Assembly (NCBI RefSeq): GCF_032854445.1
Contig: NC_088302.1
Span: forward strand, 18,905,338-18,969,337
DNA length: 64,000 nucleotides
Direction: 5' to 3'
DNA from: Liolophura sinensis
Lineage: Eukaryota > Mollusca > Polyplacophora > Chitonida > Chitonidae
The notes beneath the pieces were generated by a model, which worked only from the letters and a program-made list of their open reading frames with translations, searched no databases and was not told the DNA's origin. The position numbers and the translations under genes were made by a program. Positions 22,846 to 34,600 of this stretch are shown piece by piece; within the stretch, counting starts at the first letter, position 1, and each line of letters starts with the position of its first letter.

Positions 22846-24734
22846 TAGCGGAGTAGTTCCTCAGTAGGCCTGTATAAGCTCATGACAACAGGCATCAGTC
22901 TAGAGACAGGCATGCACTATATGGATCCGTAACCATAAAAATGACATACATGGTGAAATATTTTTAGCAAATCACAGCGATCCATCCTTGGTTTTATTAA
23001 CTAGTTTTATTATATACAATATCAGTAATATCTGCAATATACATCAAATGTTAATTTCTTGAGAATCATTCCTTGTTATGAATATCCACCCGTGGATTCA
23101 ATGAATATGTCTACGAATAGGCCACATTAATTACATTTGTGGCAATCTTCTAAGAGAGTATTCGTCAGAGTAAACTAACTGTATATGTTTATACCAACAG
23201 AGTATACGTCAGAGTAAACTAAATCAGCTGACATATATACATTTATGCCAACAGAGTATACGTCAGAGTAAACTAACTACATAGGCCTATGTTTATACCA
23301 AGAGAGTTTACCTCAGAGTAAACTAACTCAGCTGACATATGTATGTTCATACTAACAGAGTATACGTCAGAGTAAACTAACTAACTCAGCTGACATGTAT
23401 ATGTTTATACCAAGAGATTATACGTCAGGGTAAACTAACTGTACCGGTATTTATTTATTCAGTCAAGGTCAGTCACACTGTACTGTCCCGTCAACACGTG
23501 CACGCCATCCCCGCCTCCCTCCATCGGACACTCATTATTTAATTACTTGTTTTTTGCTAGAAATTGTCATGAACGGTGAAAATTTACACAAAATAATGAT
23601 GATGAGAAATAGAAATTGTTCGGCCGCCCACACCAAAATATTCGGACGGAAAGCAAGAAATCAAGTGTCATTGACCTAAACACAGATGGTAAAGGCCTTT
23701 CTAAAGGTGTATTTGTTTTCATGGAAATCTTACTTGATAGAATCGTATATATCATACACGCAAACATTAACGCGAACTAGCCAAAAGGTCGCACATTGCC
23801 TCGGACTGATCAGCCACAAAAGTATTTAATAAAAGAAGTAATCATTTGTGACATGCATATATACGCTTTAGTTATCTGTATTACTCGAATATTTTCTGAT
23901 AGATAACGTACGACTTTAACCTCAACCGTTCCATATTTTTTCAAAACCGTTCCGAATAAAGTCAAAGTGACTGTGTCTCCGTCAGTCCATAGCTAATTGT
24001 TCATGTTACAGAGGCTGTAGGCCTACCGGAGATTTTTGGTAAAAATAGACCACCACAAGTCAAGCACAATAATTATTGCTCCCAAATAATTATGCCTTTC
24101 ACAAAATATCAGCATCGTCTGTGCACATGTTACCGATCAAAATCGGTTATAAAATTCCTAAATTTTATAAAGCTGGTCGAATGAAAACGTTTGCAAGCTT
24201 TAGAGTCAATTTCACAGTGTAAATATACCGTAGTACATTTAGGGCCCTGCAAGATTGATACTTCCTGAAAGGCATTAATTTGAGCTATTCTCGGTAAATA
24301 CGGCCTATACAGCAAATTTGATTTGATTAGCTAATATGGATTGTTTTCTGAAAAACATTTTCCCAGTGCCTGAAATTACATTTCCAGACTACATGACATT
24401 TAAATACGCGAAAAACATAGTTAAAGACGGTTTTATGCGGTTCTTTTTCTTCCCATGACAAGTCTAGGTGCCCCCCAAGCATTTTGTTTTGGGTGTAAAA
24501 TTGTTTACTTTTTGTTTACTCTGTTTTTGTATATTTTCTTTGGTGAAATAAAACTATCGATCATTCAGTCACTGTACCAAAGTTATCTTCATCCGTTTTC
24601 GTATCCTTACATATTCCTATATTTGGCAGTTGCTTTGCGGTCCTAAAGGTACGAGTGATAAAGGATAAAGGTGCGAGTACATCATATGTCAAAATGTTGT
24701 TTTGGCGGAAGATAGAGATGCGAGGTGCGTATTT
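22846..24734. other. Intergenic, upstream of MPP10
   Basis: No coding segment supported. Contains the 23152-23443 minisatellite. The remainder is AT-rich single-copy-looking DNA; open frames at 23567-23767 and 24130-24315 on the minus strand have no recognisable content. Confidence 0.4.
23152..23443. repeat. Minisatellite, about 55-60 bp unit, 6 imperfect copies
   Basis: The core GTATACGTCAGAGTAAACTAA recurs six times with spacers carrying CAGCTGACATATNTA and GTTTATACCAA. Some units lack the CAGCTGACAT piece, so unit length alternates. Non-coding. Confidence 0.85.
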
Positions 24735-24886
24735 ATCTGACGATTTATTCGTGGTAAGGGGTATTCTGAAGTCTTTACAACACTTGTTTGTCGAGTAGGC
24801 TGCCTTTTTTATCTGACGATTTATTCGTGGTAAGGGGTATTCTGAAGTCTTTGCAACACTTGTTTGTCGAGTAGGCTGCCTTTTAA
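24735..24886. repeat. Tandem duplication, 76 bp x 2
   Basis: The two units beginning ATCTGACGATTTATTCGTGG are nearly identical (one clear A/G difference, in TTTACAACAC/TTTGCAACAC), so the duplication is recent. It lies about 100 bp upstream of the motif cluster at 24990-25019. Confidence 0.95.
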
Positions 24887-24984
24887 GTCAGTGGTATATA
24901 CAGTGTACTTGACGATTGATCAATGATGACAAATGTTACTTTCCGAGTCCGACGGCTGTCAGGTTTGTGGGTGAAACTTAAGAA

Positions 24985-25030
24985 AACCGCACGTGTGTGA
25001 CTCAACTGATCTGACGTCGTGACGATGCAC
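24985..25030 (+). promoter_or_regulatory. Cluster of promoter-type motifs
   Basis: Within 30 bp: an E-box CACGTG (24990-24995), an AP-1 site TGACTCA (24998-25004) and a CRE-like TGACGTCG followed by TGACG (25012-25023). An ATG at 25025 opens a short frame ending in AACAG|GTAATC, which could be a splice donor. Suggestive of a transcription start, not proven. Confidence 0.3.
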
Positions 25031-25337
25031 TTACGTGCTAACAGGTAATCTGCATAATGTCAGCTTCACCTCTCTTGATCATAGATTTAGGAAGGAACCA
25101 TTTATAAACAAAGGAGATACTTCAGCAAGGGGAACCTTTATAAAGGCAGTAGAAGATCATTGGTTAGCCCGATATTGCTCTGACGTTAGATTTGGGCAAA
25201 TTTTGCATGGCCACTTTGGGCCTAAACTAACTTTAGAGTCCGCTTCATTCAAAAATTTGATGCATTTACCTGCACTTGTCAAATATACAGACGAGGCTGT
25301 CAGTAGGGCCATTCGCAATGAGCATCACCAAGGAATC
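25023..25337 (+). CDS. Unidentified coding-like segment (about 100 codons)
   Basis: An open frame with protein-like composition. It contains the string EPFINKGDTSARGTFIKAVE and later FGQILHGHFGPKL and RAIRNEHHQG before TAG. I do not recognise the family. No early ATG lies in this frame, so it would be an exon (possible acceptor GCTAACAG just before 25044) or a remnant of a processed copy or transposon. It sits immediately downstream of the promoter-type motif cluster. A following stretch near 25464-25496 is bracketed by an acceptor-like ACACACCATCAG and a strong donor-like GTTTGTAAGT. Confidence 0.35.
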
Positions 25338-25804
25338 TAGGGCCCACACAGCTTAGGAAATACCTGATCGACATTGTGCTGGTGGTTAATCGATAGACGA
25401 AAAGTTTAGAAACTTAAGTCCGTGGAGACATATTTAGTATTTAATTTCTTTCTTACACACCATCAGAACCTGCGACATCAGCTGCATCAGGTTTGTAAGT
25501 GGAGCGCGCTCTAATGCTGTTTTGGGGCCATCCTTGGTGAGGAAAATTTTTACCAAACCTAACGTCAGAACAATCTTGTACTACTCATTGGTCAGTGGCT
25601 TGTTTGACTTGGGGCTAATACTGTTACTCTGGTATATTAGTTCCAGGTTTGACAGTGTTTTGAACTACTTGGCAATAGCACAGACCTTTTTGCCATTCAG
25701 AACTGTTTCATGTTCCTGGTGCAAAAAATAATTCAACATCTATTCTTCATTTCTTCACTTATCCTTACTGTATTTGGGCACTTTGCATGATGGAGAAGCA
25801 GTGC

Positions 25805-26400
25805 ATTTTCATTTAAAGGAGAAAAAAAAACATAAAAATGATGCCAAAATCAGATGAAAGAGCATCAAAACTTATTTGCAAATATGATCTCTTTTTTTTT
25901 TTTTAAGAGAAAAGGGTATTTGAAAATATTTTTGTATGGTGTTGGTATTTGGGACCAACTTTTGGTATTTATCATTAATAATGTTCTAAATAAGGATGTG
26001 ATGCTTGTCTAATAAATTTATTTGAATGTAAATTTGTTTGGTTATATCGCAACAGATGCATTTAACCTAAATTAAGATAATATTTATGAACATATGAAAA
26101 ATAGAAATATGATCCAAACTGAGGTTTAATAAATTTGTTAGCTGAAAGAACAAATTCTAGGGCAAAAATATTTATTGAACCTTTGTTACCTCCTCATTTA
26201 TGACATTTTAAAACAAAGACTATAAATACCAAAAGGTGATCCCAAATACCCACTTTATAAAAATTATTATCATGTGTCTTTTTCTCCTTAACGAAAAATC
26301 GGAAAAAGTATTGAAGACCACATATAGGGATAACTTTTCGCACTCTTTCATCTGAACTTCGTGACATTTTTATATTTTCTCCACCTTTAAAATAAAGTGG
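25805..26400. mobile_element. Long imperfect palindrome / fold-back element
   Basis: The left half and the reverse complement of the right half align in order: ATTTAAAGG-AGAAAA, ATAAAAATG, TCAGATGAAAGAG, GGTATTTGGGA-CA, CTTTTGGTATTTAT, AATAAATTTATTT-like. The alignment continues almost to the centre near 26100. Each arm is about 290 bp, with perhaps a quarter to a third of positions differing by eye. The right arm on the minus strand retains an open frame (MSRSSDERVRKVIPIC, then KVGIWDHL, about 71 codons), while the left-arm counterpart (MMPKSDERASKLIC) is broken by a stop. Confidence 0.65.
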
Positions 26401-27124
26401 CGAAAACAAAAAGAGATTACTGTCATGGTTAGCTGACCTCCTTGCTTTCAGGGTGGTTTTGGATCGTGAATAGACTTGTGAGTCTTCAGTACATTAAACA
26501 TCGTTTCAGTGGGATTCTATTTGAGAGATACAAAAATCAGGCTGCTTTACACTGTCATTCACAAATCATCATCGTGTAAGAAGGTTTGGATGGTGCACCG
26601 AGTCACCACAATCCATTCTGGTAATAATGAACGTCTTTGTCTCAAGTTTTGTCTTCTTTTTGTTTTCTTCACAAATCGTCATGTATGTATGATACATTCA
26701 TATTCACCTCATCAGAACTAAAAGAAGTGCATAAGAAATTATGAACAACACAACAGCCATGTTTAGACTGGTTTTATTCTACGTTTGAATCAACATTTAT
26801 TCTATGTAATATGATAATGAATTTATCTATACACAGATCTGTACAGCAGTAATCGATGTTGGATTGACTAGAGACTTCGTTCACGCACAGTAGATTATTT
26901 CATGCTCAGCTATCTTAGGACAGGTTTTTTTTTTCTAGACAAAAAGACATAAATGGTTTTTGTATTTCTAATATATGATTTAAAGAGACTACATGCTTAT
27001 TTTTTGATACATTATTAATTAATTCATATTAAACAGCGTCAGCTTGTCATATGGACATTTTCTACAAAAAATCATTTTACTGCAATTAAAGTAAAAGAAA
27101 GCTAATATATGAAGTAAGGTTCAT

Positions 27125-27545
27125 CATAAAGACAACTGAGAACTATGCATAAAAATACTTTCATTTATTTTTTCAAATGTTTTTGAGAGTGTTGAAAGGC
27201 ATTCAAATATTTGAAAACTATGGTGGGCTTTTTGAGCCATACTGACGGTATCTAGGAACTCCGATGTCACAACACTGTTTTTCATGATGTTCACGAGAAG
27301 GAAGGAATTTTTGGGAATATTTCAATAATCTTTCACTCATGGGGAAATCAAGTTATTCCAACATTCAGTGTGGTGATTAGAGTTGGATAAACTTCCTGTG
27401 ACGTCAGAGTTCCTTACCTCTGATAGTATGGTCCATAAAGCCCACCTGAGAAGTCCAATATTTGAGCGCCTTTAACTCTTTTCACGATAATCGAACAAAA
27501 CTGAATGAAAGTATATTTATGCATAGTTTTAAGTGGTCTACTTAG
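27125..27545. mobile_element. Second long imperfect palindrome / fold-back element
   Basis: Left-arm words AACTATGCATAAAAATACTT, TCAAATATTTG, GGTGGGCTTTTTGAGCCATA, GGAACTCCGATGTCAC match the complement of the right arm: AACTATGCATAAATATACTT, TCAAATATTGG, GGTGGGCTTTATGGACCATA, GGAACTCTGACGTCAC. Arms are about 150 bp around a 120-bp centre. Non-coding. No sequence shared with the palindrome at 25805 was seen. Confidence 0.75.
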
Positions 27546-30340
27546 TGATGCCTACTTTGATTATTAGAGGTCTTTTCCTTTAATTGTAGTTCTTTTGGAA
27601 CTCCCCTGTATTACCTTTATATATTTAATATATATATATGTATAAAAATCAGGATACTATGATTTTAAAACCAGCGTCGATCATCATTTATATTTGACAT
27701 TAAAGCATAGCTGACATGTACATCCTTTTGTAGCTATTTACTTACATGTATGTATAGAACTCGTTCATAATTTACATACATTAATAGGTATGAGAATTCA
27801 CATATTTTACAGAAATGCCCTTAAAGAAATAAATAGTTCTATGGTTTTTAAATATATGACCAACAAGTCCATAATTTGCTGCTGTCAACAAGTAACACTG
27901 ATTGAGGGTAAGAAAGATAAAACAGTAGCACTTCAAACAGATAAGCCTGTAAAAATTAAGGACTTGGTAATACACACTCCTGATTGGTAACTTCCACCAT
28001 CTTAAGTCTTTTAACATGTAAGCACATCTGTGCTCTTTCCCTGCATCCCTGCCCTCAACTCTACCCCACAATAAACTGAAACAATTGCATAAAATTAAAT
28101 ATGACAAATCAAATACAAATGTTAAATCAAAGTTCATGTACTGTATTAGAACAAATTTAACACCTCAGCACTCCTGCTGAGCAATCTATAAACCTTAAAG
28201 CCTTACTTTATCATTGTCAATTTTTAGAAAGATGCAAACGTGAAAAAGCTGCTTACAGTTACCAGGATTGAATATGTATACGACAATGTGTATATATTAA
28301 AATAGCTTATAAGGAGAAATTAGTGGGCAGGACAGATTGTAACACAAAATTACCTGTAACTCTTCTGTTATAGATATTACTTCAAAGAGAAGGGAAGTGC
28401 TATCAGCAGAAAGACTATTAAAACTGTTTTAGAAATATTTTTTTTGGATTTTTTTTTTAATTAAAATGTTTGCATTGTATTGTGGGCTTTATTGGACATA
28501 TTGTTGTCATAGTAATTTGCCAGTGGAATCGCAGTTTTTTCTTCACGTTTATGTTCAGCTCTGAATAAAATTCTTGTGAATGTTATCCATGTGTAATTCT
28601 GTCAAAAATGCCAATCTGATGTTAAATACCTGTTTTGGGGTCAGACAAAAAACTGTGACATCAGTTATGTGTTTTTGCCTTAAGCTTTTCCAGATTGAGA
28701 AAATGCATAGGAATGGGAAAAAGGTCCAGTTATTTGATTTTTAATCAGTGAACGTAGGAATCAAGATGTTAACGTTTTTTGTAGTTTGTCCTGTTTATCC
28801 TAATGCTTTTCCCCAGTTTAACCCTGATGTCAAAGAGGGATCTGACGTTAATGCCTGTTTTGGGGCCAGACGAAAGACTGTATGACATTATTTTTTTTTC
28901 CAGTGATTTGATATTGAATTAATGAATGGAGGAATCAAGACATTAATGTTTTTTGTATTCTGTCCTGTTTATCCTAGAGTTTTAAGGCAGTACTCTCCCA
29001 ACTAATGATTTTCTCCAATTTAACCCGGTATCAAAGCGGGAGATAACTCTGGGTGATTTATGTCACTCAGTGCATTGTAATATTCTAAATATTCTAAAAA
29101 CAGTCAACGAGTAACAGTGTTGTCTGTTCTGGTAGCTCAGTGTGCATGTCAGATTTTATGGCAAGCAGATGCATACAATTTCTGCCTGCCATTGTTAAAT
29201 GCATGATTACATAATCCTTCCATTGCACAGATTCGAGGTACCTTATTATGCACAAAACTTATGAATTATATTTACAAAACATTTTTCCTCTATATACAGA
29301 AAAGTTGATACAACATGATAGCTTTAGCAAAACCATGTACATGCTATAATCCTCTCCTTCAACGTGTTGTCTTTTGCTCAAAATTTAAAAAAAAAAATGT
29401 ATGAATTTCACTCAGCTCAAATTCAAATTATACAGAGAAAGACCAAACTGTGCTGTTAGGTATTCTTAATAATTGTTTGGGTGTGGAAAAATTATGATTT
29501 GTGCATACCCAAAACATGTTTCTGAAGCAAAATTCCAAAAAGAGTATGTTTTTTTGAAAAGAAATATATGTATAAATAATTGCAATTTATGTTGATACAT
29601 CAGCATAGCAGTACATTAGCAACACCACTAAACTGTTTTACCCATGTCACACAGGCAAAGTGAATTTGTTGCCATGTAATAAGTGAAATTGCAACAATTT
29701 TGAAATTGTACTGATACATTGTAACAGTTTGTAACTTCTTTCATGAAGATTGTGCATGATTATATCAATTTAAACAAAGGGCAGAAACATTGAAAAACAA
29801 AATCAAGAAGTCCTGATTTGAATATTTTAGAGGTAGAAAATTAACAGATGAACAAGAAGAAAGACAATTAATATGATGTTAAGATACACATGTTTCAAAA
29901 GTCAAAAATTGTAACACTTTTTAAACAAAAATAAAAAAAAAACAGGTAAAGTTATTACTTTAAATCAAAAAAGAAAGAAACGAAATTAACATCATGTAAG
30001 ATAAAGTTATTATTTGAACATGTATTTTGACAAAGATGTGGTTAGAATAGCAAACATGGTTTAAGTTAAAAACTTTGAACTTTACATATAACTGTGAAAG
30101 CTAATATGGCAAAAACAAGGTTAAAAATCCAAATTTCAGGGTTCTGTCAAATTAAAATTGGAGGGTTCTGGTGTTAAAAATTTTTACAAATAATAGAAGT
30201 TTAAAGTCCACACCAGCACAAGACAGTTTAACATGATGACGATAATATGTAATATTATTTGTGTCTAGTGGCTGAAGTATTTAGCCTGAATGTTGAGGTG
30301 TGTAGCTCTGTTCAAGTGGAGATGTAGGCATATAGTGGTA
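27546..30340. other. Intergenic AT-rich DNA with no recognised gene
   Basis: Contains the diverged tandem duplication at 28618-29045. Poly-A/T runs are frequent. Open frames are short and unconvincing. Confidence 0.4.
28618..29045. repeat. Diverged tandem duplication, about 175-225 bp unit x 2
   Basis: CCTGTTTTGGGGYCAGACRA occurs at 28629 and 28854; GGAATCAAGA then TTTTTTGTA and GTCCTGTTTATCCTA occur at 28757 and 28931; CAGTTTAACCC and CAATTTAACCC follow in each. The different offsets show an indel of about 50 bp between units. Confidence 0.7.
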
Positions 30341-31669
<1,329 letters not shown>

Positions 31670-34600
31670 CTATGGAGCATGATGTATGACAAGTCCCCGT
31701 CCTTGGAGAGTGTACTGGAAAAGGTATATTAATACAAAAGTCCAAGTGATGAGGTGTACTGGATGTGTTGCCATGGAAACAGTGGAGGTAGAGAAGCCAC
31801 TTCCTTTTCCTGTTACGTAGGTAATTGTTCCTTCCTTTACTTCCTTGCCAGTCTTTTTCTCAGCACTAGACTTCTTGTCCACGTCCTTTTCTGTTCCTTT
31901 GGAAAATGAAGCAACAATGTAAGATACCGATATTTTTAGTTAACAGCTCAATATTCAATACTTCATTATATGCTATATATTTATATAACGGTATGCCCAA
32001 AGGTACGCATACTAATACATGCTTTCCCTTTATCAGTGCCAAAATAACAGAATAATTTGATTTGGTTCAATTTATAGGTGGGCAATCAACCGTCATTCAG
32101 ACTAGCCAAGAAAGCTGATTTGGAAAACAATAAAATATATTTATTTCTTCATAGTTAAGTACATGTAATTGTGAACATTTTTTGGTCAAATAATAATCGA
32201 TGCTTGAACTTTGATCGTAGTGGATTTGGCACGCTGACAAACTGGTGTAGATTTTCATGTTTACTCGAAAATGTCGTCAGAAATACTGAAACATTATCCT
32301 TATCCAGTTGATATAATATGCATACAGATTCAAAACAATGTACATGTGTAAATAGAGTAGAGCTTGTTATAGTTGTTGGCATGTATAAATCTGATATTTA
32401 ACACAGCTAAAGAAGCAAGAAGATTATATAGCTTCACGAAAAACTATATTCCCTTTACCTTAGTTCCATAAACAGATATTTTCTGATAAAAAAAAAAAAT
32501 ATTCTTGTTCAGACTTAGTTAGAAGACTCCATGTACACCAAATGCATGACCCATCCATTCCCTGAGGCTGTTGTCAGAGTTTGCTTTGAAATTAACAATA
32601 CTGGTCAAAAATGTAACAACTGCCAGTAAAGGATTTACGTTGAGTACCTCGGTACTATAGGCCTACAGCTATCTGCATCTGCTCTCACACCTTCCTAACA
32701 GGAAGCAACACAAGCTAAAGCTCTGTTCAGACTGATGCTCCGTGGAAAAATCAAAGACTGGAGATTAGAAATAGAGAAGTCATTTCCAAAAGTGTATATG
32801 TAAAGATGATAAAAATGGATTGACTGTTTATTTTTTGGTGAAATTGGTCACTTTGGCATGTTTAAGCTACAGATACATGGAAGGCCAAAGCTGTTGCTTT
32901 TTGATATCGATGAATTTTGAATGATTTTTCAGAGAGTACTTTTGAAACCTATTGCATCAACTTGAACAAGCTTTTCCAGTCATACAGAAAGCTAAAAGGA
33001 GAGAAATTCAAGGAAAACTTGCTTACCACGCTTGACGTTATTTGTGGCAGCTTGACATGCGAAAAGCAAAAGAAAACAGAATTAATAAGACATGTAAATA
33101 AGGTCCTTTCCGTAGATATGGGTATATATGTACAGATATATATTATATGTATATCTGTATAGCATTATGTCCGTTAAACACGAAATAATTGTACTTGTAT
33201 GTACAAAACGATATATTAGATGAAGCCTTATGTAGTAAAAATGACTTTATTTTTATTTACATATTCATGAAGAATGGGATAATATCCAATATGTACCTCT
33301 TGAATATTTTGGTCTGGACATAATGCTGTACCAATTGCATATAAAACAAATTGTTTGGGACCATCCCTATTTTACAATAAAAAAGTTCCGGATTTTATGC
33401 CTGAGAGTGAGATTGTGAAATACAGATGGTCCCTAAAGCCACCTTTAAACAATGTGCTGACATCAAGGCTAACAAGGTCAAAACTGTTGTCTTCTACACT
33501 GGCAGTCAGTGCTCAATTGAAAGTCAAACAGAAGTTTAAAATACTAATAAAAATAACAGTATATGGCTATCAGGGAACTAATAAGGCTCTCTTTTGTCAA
33601 TATTGTAATAATAATTCAGACATAAATTTTGACCCTATACATTGCAGGATGACAAAATGGTAGACTGAATCCACTGTAAGCCGAGTTACAAGAGAAACCA
33701 AAACTCCCTATGGAAGAAAGCAGCGGACCAAAGAAGGGGGGAAAAACCAGATTTCTGAGGACTCAGGGGAGGTAACTCCCAGGCTGCAAAAGATCTGGAA
33801 GTGGTAAGTCTGTACTTCTCTGGAAGTGTAATGATGAACCTAAACTCTGATACATCACACAGTGTTGAAAATTTCAGTAAAAATATCTTTGAGATAAAAC
33901 TGTAGAGAACCAGGCTGCCAAAAACCGACTGTTTTATTATTCTGGTACTCAATCACTACGTGTACCTTTATTGTATTTGCACTGAAAAGAATGCCTCAAA
34001 AAATAACTTCTAAACAAACTTCAAAACACTTTTCTCAAAATGGTTAAATTAGTCACAAACAATATTTGACGTCACATACAGTAGTTTTGAAAAATATGGA
34101 TGTTGTGTGATTGGTGTGAAAGAAAGCAGATGAGTCTCGACAGGAAATCAGAAAAGCATGGTTTACATTAAGGTATTAATGTGAGAGGTACAGCCAGTAA
34201 TCATCTTAAACATCTGAATTACTTAAATGGTCTGATGGTGCATATGTATTGAGGATTTTTCTTTGCAGCCTGAGAATTTTCTCCTGAAAAACTTTATAGA
34301 GGGACAAATTATACCGTAAAGCAGAGGTAATTGTGGAGCTTTCATAGCTTCTGTTTTTGGGGTGGGATGGCGGAGGGGTGAGTTGTTGTAGGGTAAGCCT
34401 TGTAGGTGGAGTAAATTGGATGTAAGCAATAAAATCAGGTTTAAATTTTGAAATGTGTGTAAATACTCTATGAAGGCTCCACAACTGAACAATATAAATG
34501 CCACCTACTACATTGTTAGAACTTAATGTTCGTTTACGCTAATAAGCATCCTGTTCTACAGGTATTACAATCAGCTTTTTAACTTGAAAAAGGTAGAATT

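Noticed and set aside
23152-23443. Regularly spaced repeats resembling a CRISPR array
   Set aside because: Eukaryotic context, spacers are repeats of one another, and there are no cas genes: this is a minisatellite. The same applies to the 170-bp and 31-bp arrays.
25522-25731. 69-codon hydrophobic open frame downstream of the unidentified segment at 25023
   Set aside because: Starts at a non-ATG codon and has no clear splice connection; hydrophobic content alone is expected in T-rich DNA.
33355-33663. 102-codon open frame on the + strand in the Dpr/ZIG-8-like intron
   Set aside because: No ATG-led start in good context and no recognisable domain; I could not connect it to the frame at 32900.
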